From positions 1,860,001 through 1,924,000 of the forward strand of contig OY751488.1 of assembly GCA_963565915.1 (NCBI GenBank): DNA of 64,000 nt, read 5' to 3'. Origin of the DNA: Entoloma clypeatum (Eukaryota > Basidiomycota > Agaricomycetes > Agaricales > Entolomataceae). The notes below the pieces were generated by a model. The model did no database searches. It had not been told where the DNA came from and worked only from the letters and a program-made list of their open reading frames with translations. The position numbers and the translations under genes were made by a program. Positions 1 to 10,905 of the stretch are shown one piece after another (position 1 is the first letter of the stretch; the number at the start of each line of letters is the position of its first letter).

Positions 1-1641
1 CCCCTGCCCCGATCACATGTAGACACAGGCTTTCAATAAAATCTATCAATATATTTTAACCTTTTCAACATGTGTGCCCCTCATTGCAAGGTCAGGAATG
101 GGTGGATGCATCATTTCGATGTTGGATGACGCGCATCAAGCGCGCATCAAATGTGTCAAATGCATGTAAACAAATCCCCAAAAACATCGCACATCTGCTC
201 ATTATGTCTACACAGGAACAAGTAAGGGTTTCTACTATATCAATTATGTAGGAGGGGATTATATCTCACTCAATATGTATTAATTTTGCCATGGATTTTA
301 AGTTGTAGAGGTGCCATGCTCTGCAACAAAGAATAGTAAATAATGCACAAAATGCATCACACAGGCGCGCGCAGTGCCTTTCTCATAGCCTAATAATAGC
401 TTAAAGTGATAGAACTACTTATGGGATATGTATTCACCTTCTGACACACTTTGTATAATTTTTAGAAGTCTAGATATGATAGAAATAATGAAATGTGCAG
501 ATTTCAGTAAAAGTGTTATATCTCCATAATGACTCAACCAAGTTTGAAAAACAAATGTGCTATAATATCCCCTGAATGTGGAGAATCCAAATCTGAAATA
601 AAAATTTTTGGTCAAATTTTCGACCTATTCTGCTCATATTCACCTTATGAAGTCCTTGAATTGTGTTTGAATGGTCTCAATAGGTTCACATGCAATGGTT
701 AAATAGTATATATATATTACATGTAATCTAATGTGGTTGTGGAAAGGAGAAAGTAAGAAATATTGCTTTTTGTGTTTAAGGGAACTTATGCTGCACTGTT
801 TATCACGATTTACAGGGTGTTTTGATACATCATTCTGCTACATAGACTCTCTACCAGACATAGCTAATGTATGTAACTGTATATATACTTACTATTGGTT
901 TCAAGTATCTCTACATAAGTTATGAATAATTTTTGGGACTGGTGGTGCCATGGTTTGGGCATTGAGAGTACAAGTTTCAATGATGTGCATCGCTCGGCAT
1001 TGACTGCCAAGCATTTTCGGCAATTGCGGAAACTCAAACCATAAGTCGATTGCCAGCAAAACGTTCCCATAGTTTTCTTTTCCCCCACCTCCACTCCATC
1101 TGGCCACCACCTCCACCCAATGGCCACCACTCATGCCCAACGGCGCCTTTTTGCGCCCAACGGCGTCCTCTCATGCCCAACACCCTCCCTTCAAGCCCAA
1201 CGCCTCGACTCATGCCTAACACCCTGCCTTCGAGCCCAACAGCCCCCCACTCGTCTCACTTGCGCCCAATGACATCCACTCACGCCCAACGATGTCCACT
1301 CATGCCCAACGGCGTCCACTCATGCCCAACACGCCCACTTGTGCCCAACGATGCCCAACGTGTCCACTTGCACCCAATGGCGTCAGACGGCAAGACTCAG
1401 ACGATATGCGCATGCGCCATCCAGTAGCATACTCGTAGCCTAGTACAGTACATATTATGAGTCTGGACTGGTTTAAACCGGTCCAGTCTCATCAGACCTG
1501 AATACATGGACTGGTCAGACTGGTCTCTCACCGGTCTGGTCTGGTTTTCCAAGGTGCCTATGTAAAATTGAGACCGGTGCGGTCCTCAGTCCTTCCTTTT
1601 TGGGGGTCAAAAACGAGACCAAACCAAACTTTCAATCACTA
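1..1641 (-). mobile_element. Truncated hAT-like non-autonomous DNA element (J family, copy 1)
   Basis: This segment is homologous, in inverted orientation, to 10092-12490. Matching blocks include the CAATTGC-containing stretch near 1015-1050, the segment near 725-830, and the block near 60-200. Its right end, CTTTCAATCACTA at 1629-1641, is the reverse complement of a TAGTGATTGAAAG terminus. It carries a C-rich minisatellite (about 1120-1380) and a subterminal region (1428-1641) full of GACTGGT/ACCGGTC motifs. No transposase is encoded; the short open frames are repeat artefacts. The left terminus lies outside the window. The hAT assignment rests only on the TAGNG-type terminus. Confidence 0.6.
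1120..1380. repeat. C-rich minisatellite, unit about 16-20 bp
   Basis: Degenerate tandem units of the type CATGCCCAACGGCGTCCACT are repeated across this stretch. The same minisatellite appears in reverse orientation and longer in the second J copy (about 10285-10905). Confidence 0.75.
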
Positions 1642-1967
1642 GCTCCTCCTGTCGGGCTTCTGGTGTGGCGAATGGGTTACTGGTGAAGTCTTCAAAGAAG
1701 TGTGACGTCTTGACTCATCTGGTAGTTGCTCTCTTTGCTCTGGGCGAACCTAACAAGATTTAGCAACTTGTTATGCTTAACAAACCGTTCCAAGGTTCGG
1801 GCAGAGTATGCAGGAAGTGGAAAGGCAAAGAGCAATGTGATTGCTAAATCTAAGGAATATAGCTATGGTACATGAGGTTTATATAGTACTGACTATGAGC
1901 GGTAGCAAATGAGTCAGTAACTGCAGAAGGCAGTGCACATGAGCAAGACGACTGCGGACTGAGTAAT
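1642..1967. other. Unassigned sequence between J copy 1 and Copia A
   Basis: No convincing gene. The last bases (GACTGCGGACTGAGTAAT) resemble the 24-bp tandem units found on the far side of Copia A at 7807-7925, so A inserted at the edge of that tandem array. Confidence 0.5.
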
Positions 1968-2273
1968 TGTTGAAACTTTTCCATCACGTAGATTAGATTA
2001 GATTACATCACGTGACCTTTACACATCTTTGATTACATACTTGTTTGGTTGGTACAAACAGTAGTACAGTATATAAGACCAGGAAACTGTCAATATCAAC
2101 AAGTTGTCTCTTGACTCTTAACCAGCTCCATCGCTCCTATCAGCCTCAACCGCTCTCACCAGCCTCACCCTCCCAAACCATGTTAGTGGCTAGAACGGTT
2201 AAGTAGAGTACTTCCACACTGTAGCTGTGTTGCTCAGTACGCCTGTGGCTAGCGCCCAGGTGGAACTTCAACA
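1968..2273 (+). repeat. 5' LTR of Copia A
   Basis: 306 bp, TGTTGAA...TTCAACA. It contains a TATATAAG box at about 2070-2077, likely the element promoter. Confidence 0.93.
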
Positions 2274-2288
2274 GGTTATGGGCCCCGG
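2274..2288 (+). other. Primer binding site, initiator tRNA-Met half-molecule type
   Basis: GGTTATGGGCCCCGG lies directly after the LTR. Its complement contains GGGCCCATAACC, the anticodon-arm sequence of initiator tRNA-Met. This is the internal (half-tRNA) priming known for Drosophila copia and yeast Ty5. The same site follows the 5' LTRs of B (33204) and I (14286). Confidence 0.8.
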
Positions 2289-2642
2289 ATAGCAGAGGGA
2301 CTTGGGAACGCTGGCAACAGCGAGTACCTGCCCACTCTACCCTGGTTGGCAAAGAACCGATTGAAAGATCTAGGTTCTGAGTCTTACTTCTTCACACATG
2401 AACCTGGGAACATCATTACGACAAGTACCTGTCATGAAGTGTCCCTAAGGGGATTGACTTAGTACACATCATGTGGAAACATTGATCGTACCTCACACAC
2501 TTCTGACAAAAAGGGTTTTTCCCACAAACCGCTATTCCTAAAGGGAATATGTTATGAGGAATCATTTATTTGTTTTCTCTAAAAATCAAATTCATAAAAG
2601 AACATTACTGATTGGGAAAACTCCTTTTAGATTCATTAAAAA

Positions 2643-5600
2643 ATGTCTACCTCTCGCTCCGCCCTCGACTCCATCGCCATCTTCAACGGCATCGACTACC
2701 CGAGTTGGGCCGAAAAAATGAAATCATACCTTCTCCACCAAGGAGTCTGGCGCCTTGTATCCGGCGACATTGAGCACCCCAACATCAAGGACTTTACGGT
2801 CACGGTCTCCACCCCTGCCTCCGCCACCTCGACATCTGCGACTCAACCTCCGGTGGTCACTATCACCGTCGACCAACCCGCCTTCCACAAGGAAAGGAAG
2901 ACCTGGATTAGAGACGATGACATGGCTCTAGGTTCCATCCGTCTCAAAGTCTCTGAAGCAATCAGGAGGCACATCAAGGACGCCGCAACCTCAAAAGAAG
3001 CCTGGACGTCATTGAAGGACACATACTCGAAGATCTCCCCTGCCACCATATTCGGCGACTTCAAAGCCGCTGCCTCCTTCAAACTATCAGGTCGCGACCC
3101 CGTACCAGAAATCGAGCGCCTTGGGTCACTCTTCGCTCGCCTCAGCAACGTGAAGTTTGTCGTGCCTGATCTCATGCAGGCTATGATCCTGGCAAGTGCC
3201 ATCCCTGATGCTTGGTCGTCCCTCTCCACTGCCCTCTTCCAGGTCTACGACACTGACAACTTCACATGGCAGGCAGTCGCTGACAGCATCGTCTCAGAGT
3301 ACAGGCGCAAGTATGCGATAGGATCTACTCGGGCGTCCAATGAGCAGGCCCGGAAAATCTCCGGGACTAAGCGAAAGGGGCAAGACCCCAAATGGGAAAA
3401 GCAAACAGCGCCGAGTACCTCGCGAAACAACACTGACAAGCAGCCTAACTCGACCGACCCGAGTACCGCTTCTGAAAAGAAGAAGGGAAAGGGACGCTGG
3501 CGCAACCAGAAGAAGCGCGCCAACAACGCGGACAACGAGTCCGACCAAGCCAAGGAGATGGTCGAATTTATTGCACCAGCCATTGAGCAACCCCCTCGTC
3601 ATCCCGCTCCTTGTCCCCTTCCTCCTCGTCAATGTGCCCCTTGCCCTCTCCCTCCTCATCATGCACCTACCTTCACCACTGTAATGGGCCGCGGGAAAAC
3701 TACGAGTACCGCACAGCCTGAGTCGGAGAAAATGCAGTCACTCCTGCAACACATGAACCCGCCTCCTTCTCAGTACACCAGGCTTCCCTCTGGAAAGCCG
3801 TCTGAGTGGAAAAAGAATGAGAGGGTGCGAAGACTCGCCCAAGAAATCGGTGCTCAACCCTCTGGGTCAAACCTCTGTATCTTAGATACCATCATTCCTG
3901 ACATCGACGAAAGGCCGGCTAAACAGCATCGCGTAGCCCCGTCGATAGAAGAATCGCTGAAAATGATGGACATCGACCAGGAACGGATGGGGCCGGATGT
4001 GTTTGAGGATGAGATAGAACTTGACGGTCCGTCAAAATCCTTTCTTAAACCTTACCAATTGCGGAAAGCTAACAATACCTCTCAACAGACGTATGATATA
4101 ATAGCTAGTACCAGTACAGAATGCGTAGATCACTTTAGCAGTGATCTACATAAAAAATATATTAAACATTTTGCTTCTTGTACACATTGTAAGGAAAAAG
4201 AACGCGCGCAATGGATATTAGATTCCGGCACCTCTTTACACTTCACCTATGAGTTTAAGGACTTCGCATATTATAGACCTCTTACGGTCAAGCGATTCGT
4301 CCAAACTGCAGCCAAAGGGAAGAAACTGGAAATTCTCGGAGTTGGGGCCGTTCCAGTACGGCACACCCTAAATGGGGAAGTTAAAACCCATCTTCTCAGA
4401 CCGGTGTTCTACATCCCGGACATGGACACACGCCTATTGTCCCTAGGCATCTTCCTTAACCATGGTTACAAAGTAGACGGGACTTGTGGAGAAATTAACA
4501 TCTCCAAAGGGCTGAGCAAAATCCAGTTTTCGCCCCACATCCTTGGTCAAACCATTTATTGGTTAGACACTGAAATACGCTATGATCAGATCCATGCGAT
4601 CTCAAGCGAAATCACTGTCGAAACATGGCACAAGCGCCTTGGTCACCCAAATGATCAAGCACTCCGAAAGATTCCCACCAGTACCAAAGGGGTACCTGAG
4701 ACACTAGTACATGAGAAATCACAGAAAAGTTGCACAGGTTGCCTCAAAGGGAAAATGCCGAATCAGTCATATCCCAATTCGATGACAAGGGCAACAAAAA
4801 CCTTTGATCTGATCCATTCCGATCTCAAACAGATATCCACGGCATCATACCATAAATATAAATATTTCCTTACGTTTTTGGACGACTTTTCATCCCACGT
4901 CTGGGTCATCTTGCTTAGGAAGAAGTCGGATGCCGTCACGGCACTACAACAATTCCTTGTGATGATCCAGAATCAGTTCGCTGCCACTCCTAAGAAATGG
5001 CGAGTTGATGGAGGTGGAGAGTTTAACGAATACAAGGATGTACTTGCCAATCATGGAATTCTGATTGACGTCACGCTCCCGTATCAGCACCAGCAGAACG
5101 GTTGAGCAGAACGGATAAATCGAACCCTGTGGGAGAAATCTCAGGCCTTGCGCTTCGACATGTGCTTACCCCCTATGTGGTGGGAATTCTGTTTGGAACA
5201 TGCAGCTTTTCTCTACAACAGAACCCCCATGCAGCGTCTCGAATGGAATACCCCTTACTTCAGGGTGACCAATGAGATCCCTGATATGTCAAGCATCAGA
5301 GTCTTCGGATGTCAGGCATATGTGTATATCCCAAAAGAAAAACGTAGAAATTCCCTGGAGTCTAGATCTCGATTGATGATTTATCTCGGATCAAAGCCAG
5401 GGGTCAAAGGATACCGTTTCATGGATCCTGAGACTAATACAATTTTCATGGGTGGGAAAGCTATCTTTGATGAAAGCAAGTACCCCAGATGCCACATCGA
5501 CCCTTTGCCAGAAAACCATCCAGAAATGGAAAACCCAGAACCGGCTGATGAGTTTGAGGATCTCATCCCCAGAAATGATGACAATGACACTCATAACGAA

Positions 5601-7432
5601 ACACCTCACGACTTTGTTCCTACTGGACAGGATCACCCTGAATCAGACAACGATTTGCCGCTTAGCGAGCCCAATGATGAGCCACGAGTACCCACTCCAG
5701 AACCCGAACAAGTACCAGATCGACCGATCAGGGAACGACGAGTTCGGAGAATGCCAGGAAGCATCTACGGGAAAGACACCCCTGCTTCTGATCTTGAAAA
5801 AATGGATCGAAGACGTAGATTAGGCGGTCAATCGGCATGGATGAATGATCTCTTAATGGAGGCAATCTCTATCCAAGTGGGCATCATTGAAATGTCACAC
5901 AAAGACATATACCCTCTTCCAAACAAAGAAGATTGGTATGCGGCAGAACGAAAAGAGCTAGACATGCTCAAAAGCCGCGGGGTGATCACGGAGTTAGTAC
6001 CCCTACCCACAGGGAGGAAAGCTCTAAAGAACAAATGGGTTTACAATGAAAAATCCGACGGCCGCCTGAAAGCGCGCCTTGTTGCAAAGGCTTCTCACAG
6101 GTAGAAGGGATCGACTTTGATCAAATCTTCTCACCAGTAGTGAGGTACGAGACTGTCCGGTTGATTCTGGCATTGACAGCCCTTGAAGGGTGGTTCATGA
6201 CACTCTTGGACGTCTCATCAGCCTTCCTCTATGGAACACTCCGTGAGGTAATTTACATGTGACAACCTGAGGGCTACATAGTAAAAGGGAAAGAACACCT
6301 TGTATACCGACTATACAAAGCCCTATATGGACTCAAGCAGGCCGCATTAGCCTGGTGGAGGGAACTCGATTCCTCCATGAAAAAGCTCGGTTTTGTCCGG
6401 CTTCACTCCGATGCGGGAGTTTTCATTCACACAAGTACCGAAGGGGAAATCGTAATCGCCGTCATTTATGTCGATGACTCTGCTTTTCTCGGCACAAACC
6501 GGGAATACACGCTAGAAAAGAAGAAGGCCTTCATGACAACATGGGAATGTAGGGACCTAGGTCACCTAGTGCCTGATGGGGAACCAAAGGAATTTCTCTC
6601 AATCCAAATAAGGCAACGTGGGAAGAGGATCTTCATTGACTAAGTACCTTACCTTGAGAAAATTCTCGCACATATGGGGATGAGCAAATCCAATGCCACC
6701 CATACCCCACTTCCAACGGGCTACAAACCCATGAAGTCTGAGGATGAACCCAATGCGGAACTCAGATCCAAGTACCAATCCGTCATCGGATCACTATTGT
6801 ACTTAATGATCAGGACAAGACCCGACATTTGTTTCGCCGTGATCAAAATGTCCCAATTCTCCGCAAACCCTACCAAACGCCATTTAGAAGTGGCTAGGGA
6901 TATTTGCAGGTATTTGAAGGCGACAAAAGATTATGCGATCATGTATGATGGCGATTCTGGGAAAGGGATCTACGCATTTACAGACTCCGATTGGGCATCA
7001 GATGAAAACACCAGAAAATCCACTACTGGTTACTTCATATCACTGGCGTCTGGAGCAGTAACATGGGTTTCGTCAGCGCAGAAAACCATTGCCCTCTCTT
7101 CCACGGAAGCAGAATACATGGCGCTATCAGATTGCAGTCGCGCAGTGACATGGCTTAGAAGCATGCTTTCCAAACTTGGGATGCAGATCGGATCAGTCCC
7201 GATCTATGGAGATAACAATGGCTCCGTCTTTATCGCATCCAACCCTGTAACTGAAAAGCGGTCCAAGCACATCGACATGCGATTTCACTTTGTCAGAGAA
7301 AAAGTATCTGAAGGAATTATTACGGTCGAATTCATCGAAGGAGTGAATAACCCTGCAGACCTTTTAACTAAGAATCTGGGGAAGATCCTCTTCAACAAGT
7401 TTATCCCGTACTTTGGATTACTTAAAAACTAG
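2643..7432 (+). pseudogene. Copia A Gag-Pol polyprotein, broken
   Basis: One long frame starts at ATG 2643. In order: a Gag domain of the DUF4219/UBN2 type (SWAEKMKSYLLHQGVW); a basic Gag tail without a CCHC knuckle; an aspartic protease (WILDSGTS, about residue 527); a GAG-pre-integrase zinc segment (TWHKRLGH, CTGCLKGKM); an integrase core (HSDLKQ, FLDDF, VDGGGEF); a Copia reverse transcriptase (YVDDSAF); and RNase H (TDSDWASDENTRKS, STEAEYMAL). Breaks relative to copy B: TGA at 5103-5105 where B has AGA; loss of one A near 6089 shifting frame; TGA at 6259-6261 (B has CGA); TAA at 6641-6643 (B has CAA). The element should depend on a helper copy for movement. Confidence 0.93.
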
Positions 7433-7500
7433 ACGAAGAGAGAGTACCTATATGGGAAAAAGTAAGATGTATTTAGAAGTATGTACTAAATATGGGGGGG

Positions 7501-7806
7501 TGTTGAAACTTTTCCATCACATAGATTAGATTAGATTACATCACATGACCTTTACACATCTTTGATTACATACTTGTTTGGTTGGTACAAACAGTAGTAC
7601 AGTATATAAGACCAGGAAACTGTCAATATCAACAAGTTGTCTCTTGACTCTTAACCAGCTCCATCACTCTTATCAGCCTCAACCGCTCTCACCAGCCTCA
7701 CCCTCCCAAACCATGTAAGTGGCTAGAACGGTTAAGTAGAGTACTTCCACACTGTAGCTGTGTTGCTCAGTACGCCTGTGGCTAGCGCCCAGGTGGAACT
7801 TCAACA
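7501..7806 (+). repeat. 3' LTR of Copia A
   Basis: 306 bp, the same length as the 5' LTR. It is preceded by a seven-G polypurine run and followed by the GTAAT target duplication. Confidence 0.93.
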
Positions 7807-7925
7807 GTAATACTACTGCGGAGCTGAGTAAGGTTACTGCTGTGGAGCTGAGTAAGGTTACTGCTGTGGAGCTGAGTAAGGTTACTGCTGCGGAGCTGAG
7901 TAAGGCTACTGCGGACTGAGTCATA
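7807..7925 (+). repeat. 24-bp tandem repeat
   Basis: About four to five copies of GGTTACTGCTGTGGAGCTGA plus GTAA, with small changes. The units contain the GTAA sequence used as target by Copia A. There are no spacers, so this is not a CRISPR-like array. Confidence 0.8.
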
Positions 7926-7978
7926 CTGGGAATCTAAGGGAACGAAAGTAGCTATTAGACATAGTGTATTCGTAAGAG

Positions 7979-8191
7979 CACACTCATAGCCTAGTACAGT
8001 ACATATTACGAGTCTGGACTGGTTTAAACTGGTCCAGTCTCATCAGACCTGAATACATGGACTGGTCAGACTGGTCTCTCACCGGTCTGGTCCAGTTTTC
8101 CAAGATGACTATGTAAAATTGAGACCGGTGCGGTCCTCGGCCTTCCTTTTCGGGGGTCAAAAGCGAGACCGAACCGAACTTTCAATCACTA
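7979..8191 (+). mobile_element. Short MITE related to J element termini
   Basis: About 213 bp, nearly identical to 1428-1641. It shares the TAGCCTAGTACAGTACATAT start region, internal inverted motifs such as GACTGGTTTAAACTGGTCC, and the CTTTCAATCACTA end. It lacks the minisatellite and AT-rich core of J, so it is a minimal derivative. The left boundary is approximate. Confidence 0.7.
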
Positions 8192-8634
8192 CCAAGATGG
8201 ATCTCAGATGGGGGTACAACAATGTGTGCATCAAGGAGGGAGACGAGTGGAAAGCGGCATTTACGACCCCTGATGGAGCCTTTGAACCAACAGTCATGTT
8301 TTTTGGATTGAATAATTCCCCAAGCACGCTCCAGACCATGATGAACGATATCTCTAGGGACTTGATTGACCAGGGATACATGGTTATTTATATCGATGAT
8401 ATATTGGTGGCAACAGAAGGAAAGGAAGGGTACGACGCCATAGTGGAAGAAGTTTTGAAAAGATTACAAGAGAACGATTTATTCTTGAAACCAGAAAAAT
8501 GTTTCTTTGATAGAGACAAAATAGAGTTCTTGGGATCAATTATTGGGAAAGACGGAATTCTGATGGACCCTTTGAAAGTAGACGCCATCAAACAATGGCC
8601 GACACCAACTAAGGTCAAGGAAGTACAATCATTC
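8192..8634 (+). pseudogene. Reverse transcriptase fragment of another Ty3/Gypsy family (H)
   Basis: An open stretch in one frame encodes the RT palm: MDLRWGYNNVCIKEGDEWK, then the catalytic motif VIYIDDILVATEG, then FLKPEKCFF and FLGSIIGKDG. It stops at KVKEVQSF where the LTR of element G begins (8635). It differs clearly from the RTs of D, E and F (YLDDILI), so it represents a separate Gypsy lineage. Both ends are missing: the left meets the MITE and the right is cut by G. Confidence 0.85.
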
Positions 8635-9178
8635 TGTCATAACCATACAATTCACATTCAACTTATCCGACGACTCCGACAATTCATCCGCTCCAACATC
8701 CGCTCCAACAAACATTCTATTTATATTTAATTATACTTCTACTACGTAACATCTCAACCATACTTACAAGTAGACATATGTTGTTCACTTTTCATTTGCT
8801 ACTCTCCGTACTCCAAATGTTCCGATGGTCAACTCTGATATCTGCACATCACTTATAGTAATGCTGATCATTCTAGTCTACTATAAATAGTATACAAACC
8901 TGTCGTAGAACCTTAGTTCAAATATCATATGTTACACCTCATTCACATCTGTCTCTACTTGCCTTTGACCATTCTCTCCGTCACCTCTGCTCATCCGCTC
9001 ATCCGCTCATCCGACATCCGCCAATCCAAAATCGAGGACCATGTCAAAGAGTGGGGTGCAACACACAAGTTGAAGCCAGGTCCTTTCTGCCAACGTCGCA
9101 CTTATCGCATCCGCTCCTCCGCTACTCCGCTCCGACTTGTCCGACATTTTCCGATGTTGAGAAAAATGCTACATGACA
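8635..9178 (+). repeat. 5' LTR of Gypsy element G
   Basis: About 544 bp, from TGTCATAACC to ACATGACA. It interrupts the H reverse transcriptase frame. It carries TATAAATA (8882-8889) and, 32 bp later, the segment TAGTTCAAATAT (8914-8925) that is complementary to the bases after the LTR. No matching 3' LTR is present, because the element is truncated by J at 10092. Confidence 0.8.
8882..8925 (+). promoter_or_regulatory. LTR promoter and self-primer segment of G
   Basis: TATAAATA at 8882-8889 places the expected RNA start near 8914. TAGTTCAAATAT starting there is the exact complement of ATATTTGAACTA at 9181-9192. Confidence 0.65.
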
Positions 9179-9180
9179 GT

Positions 9181-9192
9181 ATATTTGAACTA
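9181..9192 (+). other. Self-primer binding site of G
   Basis: ATATTTGAACTA begins 3 nt after the LTR end and pairs perfectly (12 of 12) with 8914-8925. In the related elements D and E the equivalent site reads TATTCAAACT, so both partners have changed together. Confidence 0.65.
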
Positions 9193-9229
9193 CCACCATT
9201 CTTTGATTTACCCAACAACCTCTACCCAC

Positions 9230-10091
9230 ATGTCTCAAACCCGTAATACAGTTCGAACAACTAGGACTGCTCGTGCAGCAGCAGAACGTTCATCATCTAC
9301 ACCACGCTCTGCTTTTCTTCGAGGAACACACAATGTAACAATTACCCCTCAAGGAGCCACAGCATCATCATCCGCTCCTACCCCCGGACCATCCGTTCCT
9401 CCGCCTTCTTCCAACTCTCAGCTCCCACCACTTCCCGCCAGTCCTCCACTAAACCCACAAACGGAACCCTCCGCACCTCTAAATTCTGGCTTATTCGGCA
9501 GACCTCCAGGAGGATCTCCTCCTCCTTCCGATGGTAGTTTACATGGAGATTTGGACGACTCTGATTCCAATCCAGATCAGGAACCCAATCTAGCTGAAGC
9601 CATTCTGCTCATGACCAAAGAGTTGAAATGTTGTGACACAAAGAAGAAAAAGTCATATGCCAACGAACTGGATACCTTTGACGGATCTGATCCGCGCAAA
9701 CTCTCCGCATTCATTTTACAATGCAAACTTTACTTCTCCAACAACGACAACTTCAACTCAGAACATTCCAAAGTCAACTTTGCCATGTCTTACTTCCGAG
9801 GCACAGCACTTGAATTTTTTGAACCCTTCATTCTTGACGATGATGAACCCAATTGGCGGGGTTCTTTCCCCGAGTTCGTCTGACTTCTCCGCTCTGAGTT
9901 TGGTACCATTGACCCTCAGGGTGAAGCCGAAGAACAGTTGGACAACCTACGGATGAAGGAAAATCAAAAGATATTGAAGTACAACATTGAATTCCAACGT
10001 CTTGCTACCAAGACTGACTGGGATGAAAACTCCCTCCGACACTGCTACTACGTCGGACTTCTGGATCAGATCAAGGACATCCTCTCCCAAC
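9230..10091 (+). pseudogene. Gypsy element G Gag, truncated
   Basis: ATG 9230 opens a Gag with a Pro/Ser-rich N-terminus, then the retrotransposon Gag core ([19 protein letters not shown]). A TGA at 9881-9883 interrupts it, and reading then continues as LLRSEFGTIDPQGEAEEQ. The frame ends in DILSQL, where element J is inserted at 10092. The zinc knuckle and all of pol are absent. Gag of D (30726-29569) and of E (42586-43800) align with it, but G is its own family. Confidence 0.85.
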
Positions 10092-10284
10092 TAGTGTTTG
10101 AGGGTTTGGTTTGGTTCGGTTTTTTGCCCCAAAAATGGGTGGACTGAGACCAGACCGGTCTTTCAATGACTCAGAAATACAATAGACCGAGACCGAACCG
10201 GTCTCGGCATGTCATTTTGCTTGGACTGAACCGGTCCAAACTGGTCTAGACCAGTCGTAACTACAGTAATACACTTGTGTTAGG

Positions 10285-10905
10285 CATGAGACGACGCCGT
10301 TGGACCCGAGTGAGGGGGCCGTTGGGCAAGAGTCAAGGCCGTGGGGCGCGAGTGAGGGGCCGTTGGTTGTGAGAGGAGGCCGCTGGATGTGAGAGTGGGC
10401 CGTTGCACGCGAGTGGGGAGCGTTGGGCATGAGAAGGTGCTGTTGGGCATTAGAGAGGGCTGTTGCACGCTAGTACAGGCTGTTGGGCACGACTCGTGGC
10501 AGTTGGGCACAAGGGGCGGCCGTTGCGCAGGTGAGGGGACCTTGGGCATTAGAGGCGGCCATTGCGTATGATGCGCAGCTGTTCGGCACAAAGGAAGGGC
10601 GCTGGGCGTTAAAGGGCGCCGTTGGGCACAAGAGGGGGCGTTGGGCGTGCAGGGAGGCCGTTGGGCAGTAGAGGGGGCTGTTGGGCATCATGGGCAGCCG
10701 TTGGGCACGCGAAGGGTCCATTGGGCAGGAAGGGAGGCCATTGGGCACGAGGGGCAGCCGTTGGGCGCGCAGGGAGGCCATTGGGCATTAGAGGGGGCCA
10801 TTGGGTGCTAGTAGGGGCCATTGGGCATGAAGGGGCATTAGAGGGGGGCGTTGGGCACAAGCGGGGGCCGTTAGGCATTAGAGGGGGCCGTTGGGCAGCG
10901 GTAGT
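10285..10905. repeat. G-rich minisatellite inside J
   Basis: About 30 degenerate units of the type GCCGTTGGGCATTAGAGGGG. They produce spurious open frames on both strands. Confidence 0.85.

Larger units (their letters stand above)
1968..7806 (+). mobile_element. Complete Ty1/Copia LTR retrotransposon A
   Basis: The 306-bp LTRs (1968-2273 and 7501-7806) begin TGTTGAA and end TTCAACA. They are flanked by a perfect 5-bp target duplication GTAAT (1963-1967 and 7807-7811). A primer binding site follows the 5' LTR and a G-run polypurine tract (7494-7500) precedes the 3' LTR. The LTRs differ at several bases, for example CACGTGACC versus CACATGACC. The coding region is broken by three nonsense codons and a frameshift. 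Element B (32894-38679) is a close sister copy. Confidence 0.95.

Noticed and set aside
1050..1427. 125-codon frame with MPN/SCPT repeats
   Set aside because: It lies entirely in the J-family minisatellite; the equivalent region of the second copy is not open in the same way.
7807..7925. CRISPR-like array
   Set aside because: Units are directly tandem without spacers, and the genome is eukaryotic.
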